NCBI RefSeq assembly: GCF_004011805.1
Contig: NZ_RCHJ01000005.1
Span: 394,677-458,676, forward strand
DNA: 64,000 bases
Source of the DNA: Piscinibacter defluvii
GTDB taxonomy: Bacteria; Pseudomonadota; Gammaproteobacteria; Burkholderiales; Burkholderiaceae_C
Direction of reading: 5' to 3'
Shown: positions 44,014-52,505 of the stretch, piece by piece
Layout of the letters: every line of letters begins with the position of its first letter
How positions within the stretch are numbered: position 1 is the first letter of the stretch
Position numbers and translations under genes: made by a program
Notes under the pieces: model-generated
What the model was told of the DNA's origin: nothing
The model's database searches: none
Seen by the model: only the letters and a program-made list of their open reading frames with translations

Positions 44014-46160
44014 CCCGCAGCCGCTGGATGCTCCTGGCCGTGCTGGCCACCGCGCTGCTGGCCTTCTTCGTCTTCGACCTCGGGCGCTTCCTGAGCCTCG
44101 ACGAACTGCGGGCGCGCCAGGCGGAGTTCGCCGCGCTGTACGCGCAGCACCCGCTGCAGGTGATGGCGGCCTACTTCGTGCTGTACGTGCTGGTCACCGC
44201 GCTCTCGCTGCCCGGCGCGGCCATCATGACGCTGGCCGGCGGGGCGGTGTTCGGCCTCGTCGTCGGCACGCTGCTGGTGTCGTTCGCCTCCAGCCTGGGG
44301 GCGACGCTCGCCTTCCTGGTCGCGCGCCACCTGCTGCGCGAGCCGGTGCGCGCGCGCTTCGGCGCCCGCGTGGCGGAGATCGACCGCGGCATCGCGAAGG
44401 AGGGCGGCTTCTACCTGTTCACGCTGCGCCTGGTGCCGCTGGTGCCGTTCTTCGTGATCAACCTCGTGATGGGGCTGACCGCGATGCGCACGCTCACCTT
44501 CTATGCCGTCAGCCAGCTCGGCATGCTGGCCGGCACGCTGGTGTACGTGAACGCCGGCACGCAACTGGCGCGGCTCGACTCGCCGGCCGGCATCCTCTCG
44601 CCGGCGCTGATCGGGTCCTTCGTGCTGCTCGGGCTGTTCCCGCTGGCCGCCAAGCGCGTGGTGGACGCGGTGCGTGCGCGGCGCGTCTACGCACGCTGGG
44701 CGCACGCGAAGCCGCGCCGCTACGACCGCAACCTGGTCGTGATCGGTGCCGGCGCGGCGGGCCTGGTGACGAGCTACATCGCCGCCGCGGTGAAGGCCAG
44801 GGTCACGCTGGTCGAGTCGCACAAGATGGGCGGCGACTGCCTGAACTACGGCTGCGTGCCGAGCAAGGCGCTGATCCGCACCGCGACGCTCGCGCGCGAG
44901 CTGCGCGACGCGGCGCACTACGGTCTGGACGCCGCGCCGCCCACGGTCGACTTCGCGCGGGTGATGGAGCGTGTCGCGCAGGTGGTGCGCGACATCGAGC
45001 CGCACGATTCGGTGGAGCGCTACACCGGGCTCGGCGTGGAGGTGCTGGCCGGGCATGCGCGGCTGGTCGACCCGTGGACCGTGGAGGTCCGCCTCGGCGA
45101 CGGCAGCCTGCAGCGCCTGAGCACCCGCGCCATTGTGCTGGCCACCGGCGCCGAACCCTTCGTGCCGCCGCTGCCCGGCCTGGCCGAGGCCGGGGTGCTG
45201 ACCAGCGACACGCTGTGGGGCCTGCGCGAGCTGCCGCGCCGCCTGCTGGTGCTGGGCGGCGGGCCGATCGGCTGCGAGCTGGCCCAGGCCTTCGCGCGGC
45301 TCGGCGCGCAGGTCACGCTGGTCGAGCAGGCGCCGCGCCTGATGGTGCGCGAGGACGAGGAGGTGTCGGCGCTGGTGCGCGCGAGCCTGGAGCGCGACGG
45401 CGTGGCGGTGCGCCTGGGCACGCGCGCGCTGCGCTGCGTTCCGGGCGGGGGCGCGCAGCAGCTGGTGGTCGAGCACGAGGGCACCGAGCAGGCGCTCGGC
45501 TTCGACCGGATCCTGTGTGCCGTCGGCCGCGTGGCACGGCTGCGCGGCTACGGGCTGGAGGAACTCGGCATCCCGAGCGGGCGCACCATCGAGACCAACG
45601 CGTATCTCGAGACGCTCTACCCGAACATCTACGCCGCGGGCGACGTGGCCGGGCCGTACCAGTTCACCCACACCGCCAGCCACCAGGCCTGGTATGCCGT
45701 GGTCAACGCGCTGTTCGGCCACTGGCGCCGCTTCAAGGCCGACTACTCGGTGATCCCCTGGTGCACCTTCGTCGACCCCGAGGTCGCGCGCGTCGGGCTG
45801 AACGAGCAGGAGGCGCGTGCCCAGGGGGTGGCCTACGAGCTGACGCGCTTCGAGCTCGGCGAGCTCGACCGCGCGATCGCCGAGGGCGCCACGCAGGGCT
45901 TCGTCAAGGTGCTCACGCCGCCGGGCAGCGACCGCATCCTCGGCGTGACGCTGGTCGGGGCGCATGCCGGCGAACTGATCGCCGAATGGGTGCTCGCGAT
46001 GCGCCATGGCCTGGGCCTGAACAAGCTGCTCGGCACGATCCACGTCTACCCCACGCTGGCCGAGGCCAACAAGTACGCCGCCGGGGCCTGGAAGCGCGCC
46101 CATGCGCCGCAGCGCCTGCTCGAATGGGTGGCGCGCTATCACGCCTGGCGGCGCGGATGA
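44010..46160 (+). CDS. TVP38/TMEM64 membrane domain fused to a mercuric-reductase-like flavoprotein
   Basis: 716-aa fusion. Residues 1-~230 are a TVP38/DedA-like membrane domain (LPGAAIMTLAGGAVFG, FTLRLVPLVPFFVINLVMG). Residues ~243-716 are a class I pyridine nucleotide-disulfide oxidoreductase: FAD site VVIGAGAAGLVTSYIAA, redox-active disulfide GGDCLNYGCVPSKAL, NAD(P)H site VLGGGPIGCELAQAFARLG, second FAD motif IYAAGDVAG and the C-terminal HVYPTLAEANK with the catalytic His. A C-terminal CC pair for Hg(II) transfer is absent, so mercury reduction is unlikely. A membrane-anchored reductase linked to the YnjBCD substrate is the reasonable guess. Overlaps at both ends with neighbours. Confidence 0.93.
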   Translation: MTRSRWMLLAVLATALLAFFVFDLGRFLSLDELRARQAEFAALYAQHPLQVMAAYFVLYVLVTALSLPGAAIMTLAGGAVFGLVVGTLLVSFASSLGATLAFLVARHLLREPVRARFGARVAEIDRGIAKEGGFYLFTLRLVPLVPFFVINLVMGLTAMRTLTFYAVSQLGMLAGTLVYVNAGTQLARLDSPAGILSPALIGSFVLLGLFPLAAKRVVDAVRARRVYARWAHAKPRRYDRNLVVIGAGAAGLVTSYIAAAVKARVTLVESHKMGGDCLNYGCVPSKALIRTATLARELRDAAHYGLDAAPPTVDFARVMERVAQVVRDIEPHDSVERYTGLGVEVLAGHARLVDPWTVEVRLGDGSLQRLSTRAIVLATGAEPFVPPLPGLAEAGVLTSDTLWGLRELPRRLLVLGGGPIGCELAQAFARLGAQVTLVEQAPRLMVREDEEVSALVRASLERDGVAVRLGTRALRCVPGGGAQQLVVEHEGTEQALGFDRILCAVGRVARLRGYGLEELGIPSGRTIETNAYLETLYPNIYAAGDVAGPYQFTHTASHQAWYAVVNALFGHWRRFKADYSVIPWCTFVDPEVARVGLNEQEARAQGVAYELTRFELGELDRAIAEGATQGFVKVLTPPGSDRILGVTLVGAHAGELIAEWVLAMRHGLGLNKLLGTIHVYPTLAEANKYAAGAWKRAHAPQRLLEWVARYHAWRRG

Positions 46161-46873
46161 AGGGCCGCGCACGCGGCCTGCTGGTGCTGCTGCTGGCGGT
46201 GGGCAGCGCACGCGCCGAGCCGCTGCTGCAGCCGCTGGCCGGCGCGGACGGTGCGCTGCCGCCCGCGCCCTGGCGCTATGCCGGGCTGCCCACGCAACGC
46301 GAGCCGGCCACACGCTACGGCATGGCCGGCGTCGACGGGCGGCGCGCGCTGCGCATCGAGGCCGAATCCTCCTACGGCAACCTGGTGCACCCGCTGCAGC
46401 GGCCGGCCGAGGCCCTGCAGCTGAGCTGGTCCTGGCGCGTCGACTCGTTCGCAGCGGGGGCCGACCTGCGGCGGCGCGACGGCGACGACAACGCGGTCAA
46501 GGTCTGCGTGCTGTTCGACCTGCCGCTGGCGCGCGTGCCCTTCGTCGAGCGCCAGCTGCTGCGCCTGGCGCGTGCGCGCAGCGCCGAGGCGCTGCCGGCG
46601 GCCACCGTCTGCTACGTGTGGGATGCGCTGCTGCCGGCCGGCAGCGTGCTGCCCAATGCCTACACGCGCCGCCTGCGTTACCTGGTGCTGCGCAGCGGCG
46701 CCGAGCCGGGCTGGCGCGACGAGCGGCGCGACATCGCGGCCGACTTCCGGCAGCTGTTCGGCGACGAGAGCACCGAGGTGCCGGCGGTCCTTGCCATTGC
46801 GCTCGGCGCCGACGCGGACAACACCCGCGGCCGCAGCCTCGCGCATGTGGCCGACCTGGTGCTGGCGCGATGA
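46157..46873 (+). CDS. DUF3047 secreted protein
   Basis: 238-aa protein with signal peptide (GLLVLLLAVGSARA) and DUF3047 hallmarks: LSWSWRVDSF, a DDNAVKVCVLFDLP-type segment and the C-terminal LAIALGADADNTRGRSLAHVADL. Function unknown; probably a periplasmic lectin-like fold. ATG overlaps the preceding stop (ATGA) and its stop overlaps the next start, so it belongs to the transporter/reductase operon. Confidence 0.88.
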   Translation: MKGRARGLLVLLLAVGSARAEPLLQPLAGADGALPPAPWRYAGLPTQREPATRYGMAGVDGRRALRIEAESSYGNLVHPLQRPAEALQLSWSWRVDSFAAGADLRRRDGDDNAVKVCVLFDLPLARVPFVERQLLRLARARSAEALPAATVCYVWDALLPAGSVLPNAYTRRLRYLVLRSGAEPGWRDERRDIAADFRQLFGDESTEVPAVLAIALGADADNTRGRSLAHVADLVLAR

Positions 46874-47949
46874 AGCGCCTGCTGCTGCTCGGCGGCGGCC
46901 ACGCGCACCTGCAGGTGCTGAACGCCTTTGCCGCCCGGCCGCCCGACGGTGCCGAACTGCGGCTGGTGACGCCGCACGCACGGCTCTGGTACTCCGGCAT
47001 GCTGCCCGGCTGGGTGGCCGGTCATTACGCGCAGGAGGAGTGCACCGTGCCGCTGGCGGCGCCGGCGCGGCGCGCCGGGGCGACGCTGCACGAGGCGCAG
47101 GCGGTGGGCCTGGACGCGGCGGCGCGCCGCGTCCGGCTCGACGACGGCCGGGTGCTCGAGTACGACCTGCTCAGCCTCGACACCGGCGGCGTGCCCGACC
47201 TCGACGGCCTGCCCGGCGCGGCCGCGCGGGGCCTGGCGCTGCGGCCGATCGAGGCCTTCGTCGCCCGCTGGCAGGCGGCCGGGCCGCCGCGGCGGCTGGT
47301 GGTGGTCGGCGGCGGCGCGGCCGGTGCGGAACTGGCGTTGGCGGCCGCCTGGCGCTGGCGTGGCCGCACGGCGGTGGCGCTGGTGTGCGGCGCGGGCGGC
47401 CTGCTGGCGAGCCATCCGCCGGGCGTCCGCGGGCACATGCGGCGTGCCGCGGCGCGCCTGGGCGTGGCACTGCACGAACGGCGCGGCGCGGCGATCGAGG
47501 CGGGTGGCGTGCGGCTGGACGACGGCCGCCTGCTCGAGGCCGACCAAGTGCTGCTCGCGCTCGGCGTGGCCGCGCCGCCCTGGCTGCGCGGCAGCGGGCT
47601 CGCGCTGGACGCGCAGGGTTTCGTCGCCACCGGCGCGACGCTGCAGAGCCTGTCGCACCCGGAGGTGTTCGCCGCCGGCGACGTGGCCTCGTGCATCGAC
47701 CAGCCGCGGCCGCGCAGCGGCGTCTACGCGCTGCGGGCCGGCGCACCGCTGGCGCACAACCTGCGCGCAGCGCTGGCCGGTGCGCCGCTGCAGCCCTACG
47801 TGCCGCAGCGACATGCGCTCAACCTGCTGTCCTGCGGCACGCGGCGCGCGGTGGCGAGCTGGGGCCCGTTCGCGGCCGAGGGCGCCTGGGTCTGGCGCTG
47901 GAAGGATGCGATCGACCGGCGCTTCGTCGCGCGCCACGCCGGCCCCTGA
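46870..47949 (+). CDS. SelD-associated-type FAD/NAD(P) oxidoreductase
   Basis: 359-aa NDH-2-like flavoprotein of the TIGR03169 group. FAD motif LLLGGGHAHLQVL, the characteristic WYSGMLPGWVAGHY, second Rossmann motif LVVVGGGAAGAELALAAAWR and VFAAGDVASC, then SCGTRRAVASWGPF. In some organisms this domain is fused N-terminally to selenide, water dikinase (SelD); here it stands alone. It could receive electrons from NADH, possibly for reduction of the transported compound. Last gene of the operon. Confidence 0.88.
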   Translation: MKRLLLLGGGHAHLQVLNAFAARPPDGAELRLVTPHARLWYSGMLPGWVAGHYAQEECTVPLAAPARRAGATLHEAQAVGLDAAARRVRLDDGRVLEYDLLSLDTGGVPDLDGLPGAAARGLALRPIEAFVARWQAAGPPRRLVVVGGGAAGAELALAAAWRWRGRTAVALVCGAGGLLASHPPGVRGHMRRAAARLGVALHERRGAAIEAGGVRLDDGRLLEADQVLLALGVAAPPWLRGSGLALDAQGFVATGATLQSLSHPEVFAAGDVASCIDQPRPRSGVYALRAGAPLAHNLRAALAGAPLQPYVPQRHALNLLSCGTRRAVASWGPFAAEGAWVWRWKDAIDRRFVARHAGP

Positions 47950-48339
47950 TCACGGTCGCGAGGCCCCTCGCGCCGCGGCGGCGGCCTGGCGTGCCTCGGC
48001 CTTCTGCTTCTCGGCCAGCAGGGCCTGGCACTGGTGCGCGACCGGGCTCGACGCCGGCGCCGCCCCCGGGGCGCTGCGCGACTTCGCGAAGCGCCGCTGC
48101 TCGCGCCGGTAGGCCTCGCCCTGGCGCAGCTTGGCCAGGCGCGCGCGGCTGGCCTCGTCGTCCCGCGTGCGCCACAGCGCCAGCCAGGCCGCATCGCGCT
48201 GGCCGCGCAGCGGCGGCTGGAGCTGCTCGCAACGTTCGAAGCCGGCGTCGAAGCGGGCCAGCGGTGCGGCGTCGAAGGCGCCCGCCTGGACGCCGCTGCC
48301 TGCGGCGAGCAGGGCAGCGAAGACAAGGCGCTTCAGCAT
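47950..48339 (-). CDS. small secreted protein, unknown
   Basis: 129-aa protein with signal peptide (MLKRLVFAALLAAGSGVQAG) and a helical, Arg/Glu/Ala-rich mature part containing two Cys (ERCEQLQ and HQCQALL). The conserved-looking helices suggest a small periplasmic coiled-coil protein, but no family is recognised. ATG 48339 overlaps the stop of the upstream GNAT gene by 7 bases, so the two are coupled. Confidence 0.65.
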   Translation of the reverse strand: MLKRLVFAALLAAGSGVQAGAFDAAPLARFDAGFERCEQLQPPLRGQRDAAWLALWRTRDDEASRARLAKLRQGEAYRREQRRFAKSRSAPGAAPASSPVAHQCQALLAEKQKAEARQAAAAARGASRP

Positions 48340-49010
48340 GGGCTCACCACCCGCACCACCGACTCGTGCACCGGCCGGAAGCCCATGCGCTCGTACAACG
48401 CGCGGGCGCCGACGTTGTCGCGCATCACGTGCAGCATCGGCTGCTCGCCGCGCGCCAGCTGGCGCCGCACCAGCTTGAGCATCAGGCGCCGCGCCAGGCC
48501 GCGACCCTGGCTGTCCGGGTGCGTGCAGACGCCGCTGATCTCGCGCAGCTCGCCGGCATGCATGCGCTCGCCGGCCATCGCGACCAGGCGATCGCCGTCG
48601 AACAGGCCGAAGTAGTCGCCCAACTCGATGGTGCGCGGGCCGAACGGGCCGGGCCGGGTCAGCTCCGCCAGCGCCAGCGCGGCGCTCGCGTGCGCCGCGG
48701 TCAGCGGCACCGCGTCCGGCGCCGGGTCCTGTGCGGGGGTGTCTCCCTCCCAGACCATCTTGAACATGGTCGATTCGACGTCCACGCGCCAGCCCGGCGG
48801 GGCCGCGCCGGACCAGCCGTCGCAGTAGAAGTGCTCGCCCTCGGCACAGTGCGGCCGCAGCGCGTCGAGATCGGGTTGCAGCGGGTCGGCGAAGCCGACG
48901 ATGGGCGAGAAGCCGCTCGCGTAGCGCCGCGCCTGCGCGCCGCCGGTCGAGAAGCGCTCGTGCGGGCCGGCCAGCGTGTGCCAGGTGAGGTTGAGCAGCA
49001 GCGGATGCAT
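48333..49010 (-). CDS. GNAT-family N-acetyltransferase
   Basis: 225-aa acetyltransferase. The C-terminal GNAT core is clear: strand ISGVCTHPDSQGRGLARRLM (acetyl-CoA pyrophosphate loop QGRGLA) and DNVGARALYERMGFRPV. The N-terminal ~110 residues form an additional domain. FR47-like. Substrate unknown. It lies 8 bp after an 83-aa gene and overlaps the downstream secreted protein. Confidence 0.88.
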   Translation of the reverse strand: MHPLLLNLTWHTLAGPHERFSTGGAQARRYASGFSPIVGFADPLQPDLDALRPHCAEGEHFYCDGWSGAAPPGWRVDVESTMFKMVWEGDTPAQDPAPDAVPLTAAHASAALALAELTRPGPFGPRTIELGDYFGLFDGDRLVAMAGERMHAGELREISGVCTHPDSQGRGLARRLMLKLVRRQLARGEQPMLHVMRDNVGARALYERMGFRPVHESVVRVVSPC

Positions 49011-49018
49011 GGACTTGG

Positions 49019-49270
49019 TCAACCGAACACCGTGTCGCTCTCGGCGTGCCCGCTGCTGAGGAACAGGCGCAGCAGCGGTGCCATGCCGTCGTGCTCCCAC
49101 ACGCGGCCTTGCACGATGAACTGCCGGCCGCCCAGGCGCAGGGCGTCGCCGGTCTGCGGTGCCACGCTGTGCCCGGCCCAGTACTTGGGCACCGTGATCG
49201 AGGCGCGCCGCAGCCAGGCCTGGTCGTCGGGGGTGAAGGTGGGCACGATGCGCAGGGTCTGCTGGTCCAT
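49019..49270 (-). CDS. conserved-looking small protein
   Basis: 83-aa soluble protein (RIVPTFTPDDQAWLRR, FIVQGRVWEHDGMAPLL). No motif recognised. Proposed because of good coding character and tight 8-bp spacing to the GNAT gene downstream. No strong ribosome site precedes ATG 49270. Confidence 0.55.
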   Translation of the reverse strand: MDQQTLRIVPTFTPDDQAWLRRASITVPKYWAGHSVAPQTGDALRLGGRQFIVQGRVWEHDGMAPLLRLFLSSGHAESDTVFG

Positions 49271-49358
49271 GGTCGCAAGGCGACCTCGCCGGCCGCCCGT
49301 TCACTCGGGAAGCCGGCAATCTACCGCAAACCCCTGCGCGCTGCGGCGCGCGGTGCGT

Positions 49359-49550
49359 TCAGGACGTGGCGGGGCGGAAGTGGCGCGCCTCGAGCGACTT
49401 GGCGTCGGTCAGGCGCAGCGCCACCAGCAGGCGCTCGAACCAGGACAGCTTGCGGATGCTGCCGTCGGGCAGGAACAGCACCGGGCCCAGGATGGGCTCG
49501 TCGGCGATGGTGGACTCGCGGTACAGCGGGCGGGGCGAGGTGTCTGACAT
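49359..49550 (-). CDS. small protein, unknown
   Basis: 63-aa protein beginning MSDTSPRPLYRES, with a hydrophobic segment LSWFERLLVALRL. AAGGAG six bases before ATG 49550 is one of the better ribosome sites in the region and supports it as real. The A/T-richer stretch just upstream (around 49598-49620) may carry its promoter. Confidence 0.6.
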   Translation of the reverse strand: MSDTSPRPLYRESTIADEPILGPVLFLPDGSIRKLSWFERLLVALRLTDAKSLEARHFRPATS

Positions 49551-49684
49551 CACGGTCTCCTTCCTGTGGCGACGGCCGGGTCCGTGCCCGGCCGCCTTGT
49601 AACAGGATGTAGTCTACTCGTCCGCGTGCGTGGCGTGAAGGGGGGCTGCCCCCGGCACGTAGAATCCGCCGCCTTCGACGCCCC

Positions 49685-49882
49685 ATGACCAGAACCTTGA
49701 ACGCCACCGCCGGCCGAACCCCCTCCAACGATCGTCGTCTGCGCGCCGCCGCCGCGCCCGCTGCCGACCACGCGCCGCGCGTGGTACCGGCCCGGCCGCC
49801 GGTGCGCACCCTGCTGGTGGAAAGCTGCGGCTGGCCGACCGACGCGGCCGTTCCGCCGCGCCGCCGCGCGCCGCGCCGCTGA
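49685..49882 (+). CDS. possible small basic protein
   Basis: 65-aa frame rich in Arg, Ala and Pro, ending in RRRAPRR, with a more ordinary segment TLLVESCGWPTD. A -10-like TAGAAT lies at 49660-49665, but no ribosome site is evident. It could be a chance open frame. Confidence 0.3.
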   Translation: MTRTLNATAGRTPSNDRRLRAAAAPAADHAPRVVPARPPVRTLLVESCGWPTDAAVPPRRRAPRR

Positions 49883-49898
49883 GGCGGCCGCCGGGCGC

Positions 49899-50495
49899 TC
49901 AGGCCAAGTCGGCCTGGCGCTCGATGATGCGCGACACGATGCCGTAGGCGATGGCCTCCTCGGCGCTCATCCAGAAATCGCGCTCCATGTCCGACACCAC
50001 CGTGTCGTAGGGCTTGCCGGTCTGCGCCGACACCACGCGCGCGATGCGCTCGCGCGTGCGCAGGATCTCCTTGGCCTGGATGGCGATGTCGGTGGCCTGC
50101 CCGCCCGCCCCGCCGGCCGGCTGGTGGATCATGAAGCGGGTGTTGGGCAGGCACAGCCGGCGCTCCTTCGGCGGCGCGAGGAAGATGTGCGCCCCGGCGC
50201 TGGCCACCCAGCCCGAGCCGACCGTCGTGACCGGCGCGCGCACGAAGCGGATCATGTCGTGGATGGCGTCGCCGGATTCCACATGGCCGCCGGGCGACGA
50301 GATGAGCATCGTGATCGGTGCGTCCGAGTCGGCCGCCAGCGCCAGCAGTCGGCGGCAGGTGGCTTGCGCCAGCGTGTCGGTGATCTCGCCGAAGACGAGC
50401 ACGTAGCGTGACTTGAAGGCCAGCTGCTCCTCGAGCCGGTCGGCCTTGTCGGACTTGGTGGACTTGTCGTCGCTGTTGGCGAGCGTGGTGGGCAT
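49899..50495 (-). CDS. ClpP-family serine protease paralogue
   Basis: 198-aa ClpP-fold protease. Catalytic triad: Ser99 in VASAGAHIF (where canonical ClpP has ASMGA), His124 in FMIHQPAGG and Asp173 in ERDFWMSAEEA. The N-terminus lacks the usual ClpP axial-loop sequence and carries a polar KSTKSDKADR stretch instead. No clpX or tig gene is nearby, so this is a second, stand-alone ClpP-type subunit that may use another partner or none. AGGAG precedes ATG 50495. Confidence 0.9.
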   Translation of the reverse strand: MPTTLANSDDKSTKSDKADRLEEQLAFKSRYVLVFGEITDTLAQATCRRLLALAADSDAPITMLISSPGGHVESGDAIHDMIRFVRAPVTTVGSGWVASAGAHIFLAPPKERRLCLPNTRFMIHQPAGGAGGQATDIAIQAKEILRTRERIARVVSAQTGKPYDTVVSDMERDFWMSAEEAIAYGIVSRIIERQADLA

Positions 50496-50586
50496 GGCAA
50501 TCTCCTGGGGTCCGGGTTCGGGCCATTGTGGCGCAGCCGCGGCCGGCGGCCGTAAGCTGCGCCGCATCGCCCCACCGGAGACCGAC

Positions 50587-50841
50587 ATGAGCGCACGCCA
50601 TACCGCCCTCGCCGCCGCTGCCGCCATCGCGGCCCTGCTCGTGTTCGCGCTCGCGACGTCGGCGCGCTCGCAGGTGCAGGCCACGCCCAGCTTCGTGCCG
50701 ATCGGCACCTCCGCCAGCGGTTCGACCAGCACGGTCTGGTTCCACGAACCCTCGTCGCGCCAGGCCGTCGCCTGCCAGACCGTCCAGCAGGGCGGTGCCC
50801 TGTCGGCCATCCAGTGCGTGGCGGCCAGGCTGCCTTCCTAG
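50587..50841 (+). CDS. small secreted protein
   Basis: 84-aa protein with a signal peptide (ALAAAAAIAALLVFALATSARS) and a short mature part with two Cys in VACQTVQQGG and AIQCVA that could form a disulfide. GGAG before ATG 50587 supports translation. Divergent from the clpP-like gene; converges with the next gene with 4-bp overlap. No family recognised. Confidence 0.62.
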   Translation: MSARHTALAAAAAIAALLVFALATSARSQVQATPSFVPIGTSASGSTSTVWFHEPSSRQAVACQTVQQGGALSAIQCVAARLPS

Positions 50842-51323
50842 GGCAGCGACTCCGGCGCCAGCGCCGCGCGCAGGCGCTCGCCGGTGAACGACATCGCCCG
50901 CCCGAAGCCGGCCACGAATCGCAGCGACTCGGGCTCGATGACGAACAGCGAGAAGTCGCCGAACGAGAACAGCTCCAGCGCGTCCGGCAGCTTGGCCAGG
51001 TAGGCCGCGCGGGCGAGCGCGTGTTCGTCCGACTCGGGAGCGCAGGGGCGCGCGCGGCCCTGGATGCTGGCGCGCGGCAGGGCCAGCGGCGTCGGTGCCG
51101 CGTCCGGCGCGGCCGTCACCAGCAGGGCCACGCCGGGATGCGCCAGCATGTCGCCGGTGTGGGTGGCCAGCCGGCTCACGTGGATCACGAACCCGCCGCC
51201 TCCGGGCAGCTGCGCGAAGGGCACCATCGAGACCGCCGGCTCGCCCTGGTGCAGCGTGGCCAGCGCCGCCACGCTCTGCTGCTGCAGCAGTGAACGCAGG
51301 AGCTGGTGTTCGGTGTCGTCCAT
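50838..51323 (-). CDS. pyridoxamine 5'-phosphate oxidase/HugZ-like FMN-binding protein
   Basis: 161-aa split-barrel flavin-binding protein. Recognisable: SVAALATLHQGEPAVSMVPFA, IHVSRLATHTGDMLAHPGVALLV, RASIQGRA and a C-terminal FVAGFGRAMSF as in HugZ-like haem-utilisation or general FMN-binding family members. GGAG seven bases before ATG 51323. A haem-degradation role is possible but not demonstrated, as the C-terminal haem-binding His extension is missing. Confidence 0.83.
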   Translation of the reverse strand: MDDTEHQLLRSLLQQQSVAALATLHQGEPAVSMVPFAQLPGGGGFVIHVSRLATHTGDMLAHPGVALLVTAAPDAAPTPLALPRASIQGRARPCAPESDEHALARAAYLAKLPDALELFSFGDFSLFVIEPESLRFVAGFGRAMSFTGERLRAALAPESLP

Positions 51324-51339
51324 GCTCACTCCGAGTCTG

Positions 51340-51858
51340 TCAGCCGACACGCCGCCACAGGTGCACTTTGTCGATGTAGCCGTCGCCCAGCCGCACGGCC
51401 ATCGGCTCGGTGCCGAAGGGCACGAAGCCGCAGCGGCCGTACAGCGCCAGCGCGTCCGGGTTGGTGGCGCTGACCGTGAGCTGAACCAGTTCGATGCGGC
51501 CCAGGCTGCGCGCCTCGTGCAGCAGGCGCTCCACCAGGCGCCGGCCGAGGCCCTGGCCGCGCGCTGGCGCGCGCACGTACAGGCCGAACAGCGTGGCCTT
51601 GTGCCGCGTGCGCTCGCGCTGCTCGAAGCTCAGCCCCGCGGCGCCGAGCAGCGCCGGGCCGGCGAAGGCGCCGCAGACCAGCTCGGGCGGGTCCGGCACG
51701 TCGGGCATGCGTGCGGCCCACCAGGACAGCGGCAGGCCCTCGCGTTCGGCCAGCGAGGAGGTGAAGGCCTCCGGGCAGTCTGCATAGGCCTCGAGCATCA
51801 GCGCGCGGTGCAGCGCGGCGTCTTCCGGGGTGAGGCGGCGGATCAGGGTGCCGGTCAT
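51340..51858 (-). CDS. GNAT-family N-acetyltransferase
   Basis: 172-aa acetyltransferase with the core motif FGLYVRAPARGQGLGRRLVERLL and TNPDALALYGRCGFVPFG. The opening IRRLTPEDAALHRALMLEAY is typical for single-domain GNATs. Substrate unknown. It precedes the FMN-binding gene by 16 bp on the same strand. Confidence 0.92.
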   Translation of the reverse strand: MTGTLIRRLTPEDAALHRALMLEAYADCPEAFTSSLAEREGLPLSWWAARMPDVPDPPELVCGAFAGPALLGAAGLSFEQRERTRHKATLFGLYVRAPARGQGLGRRLVERLLHEARSLGRIELVQLTVSATNPDALALYGRCGFVPFGTEPMAVRLGDGYIDKVHLWRRVG

Positions 51859-51880
51859 GGCTGCCGCAGGGCCGTCGGGC

Positions 51881-52501
51881 TCAGTTGCCGGCGGCGCGCA
51901 GCCGCGCCAGCTGGCGATCGTGGATCCGCCCCAGCGCGAGCAGCGCGGTGCAGGCGCCGATCAGGGCCAGGAACATGTCCGACTGCGTGTCCCACGGATC
52001 GCCCTGCGTGCCGAGGAATTCGTCGGCGCCCTGGCCGAGCGCGAGCGCGGCCGCCCACTCGATCAGCTCGTAGCTCGCGCTGATCGCCAGCACGACGCAG
52101 ACGACCAGGAAGCCGAGCATGCGCGCTCCGCGCACATGCTCGCCGCGGACCAGGATCTCGCGCGCTGCCAGTGCCGGCACGAAGCCCTGGAAGAAGTGGC
52201 CGATCTTGTCGTAGGGGTTGCGTGCCAGGTGCAGCAGCTCCTGCAGCTCGAAGCCCAGCGGCACGCGCGCGTAGGTGTAGGCTCCGCCCATCATCAGCAC
52301 CAGCGCGTGCACGAAGATGAGGCCGTACAGCAGCGGCGTCAGCGGGAAGCGGCGCCGGCTCAGCGCGAGCACCGGCAGCACGATCATCACCGGCAGCACC
52401 TCCATCAGCCAGGTGGCGCGGTCGTACGGCGACCAGCCGGAAACCACCAGCAGCAGCACCGTGCACGCCGCTCCGAGGGCCAGCCAGGCGCCGTGCCGCA
52501 T
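51881..52501 (-). CDS. DUF2238/YjdF-type inner-membrane protein
   Basis: 206-aa membrane protein with about six helices. DUF2238 landmarks are YGLIFVHALVLMMGGAYTYA, NPYDKIGHFFQGFVPALAARE and SASYELIEWAAAL, GDPWDTQSDMFLALIGA. Function unknown. It is flanked by a small membrane protein gene 4 bp upstream. Confidence 0.93.
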   Translation of the reverse strand: MRHGAWLALGAACTVLLLVVSGWSPYDRATWLMEVLPVMIVLPVLALSRRRFPLTPLLYGLIFVHALVLMMGGAYTYARVPLGFELQELLHLARNPYDKIGHFFQGFVPALAAREILVRGEHVRGARMLGFLVVCVVLAISASYELIEWAAALALGQGADEFLGTQGDPWDTQSDMFLALIGACTALLALGRIHDRQLARLRAAGN

Positions 52502-52505
52502 GCGG

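Noticed and set aside
44010..46160. Mercury resistance (merA)
   Set aside because: The reductase lacks the C-terminal vicinal cysteines and no merR/T/P genes are near.
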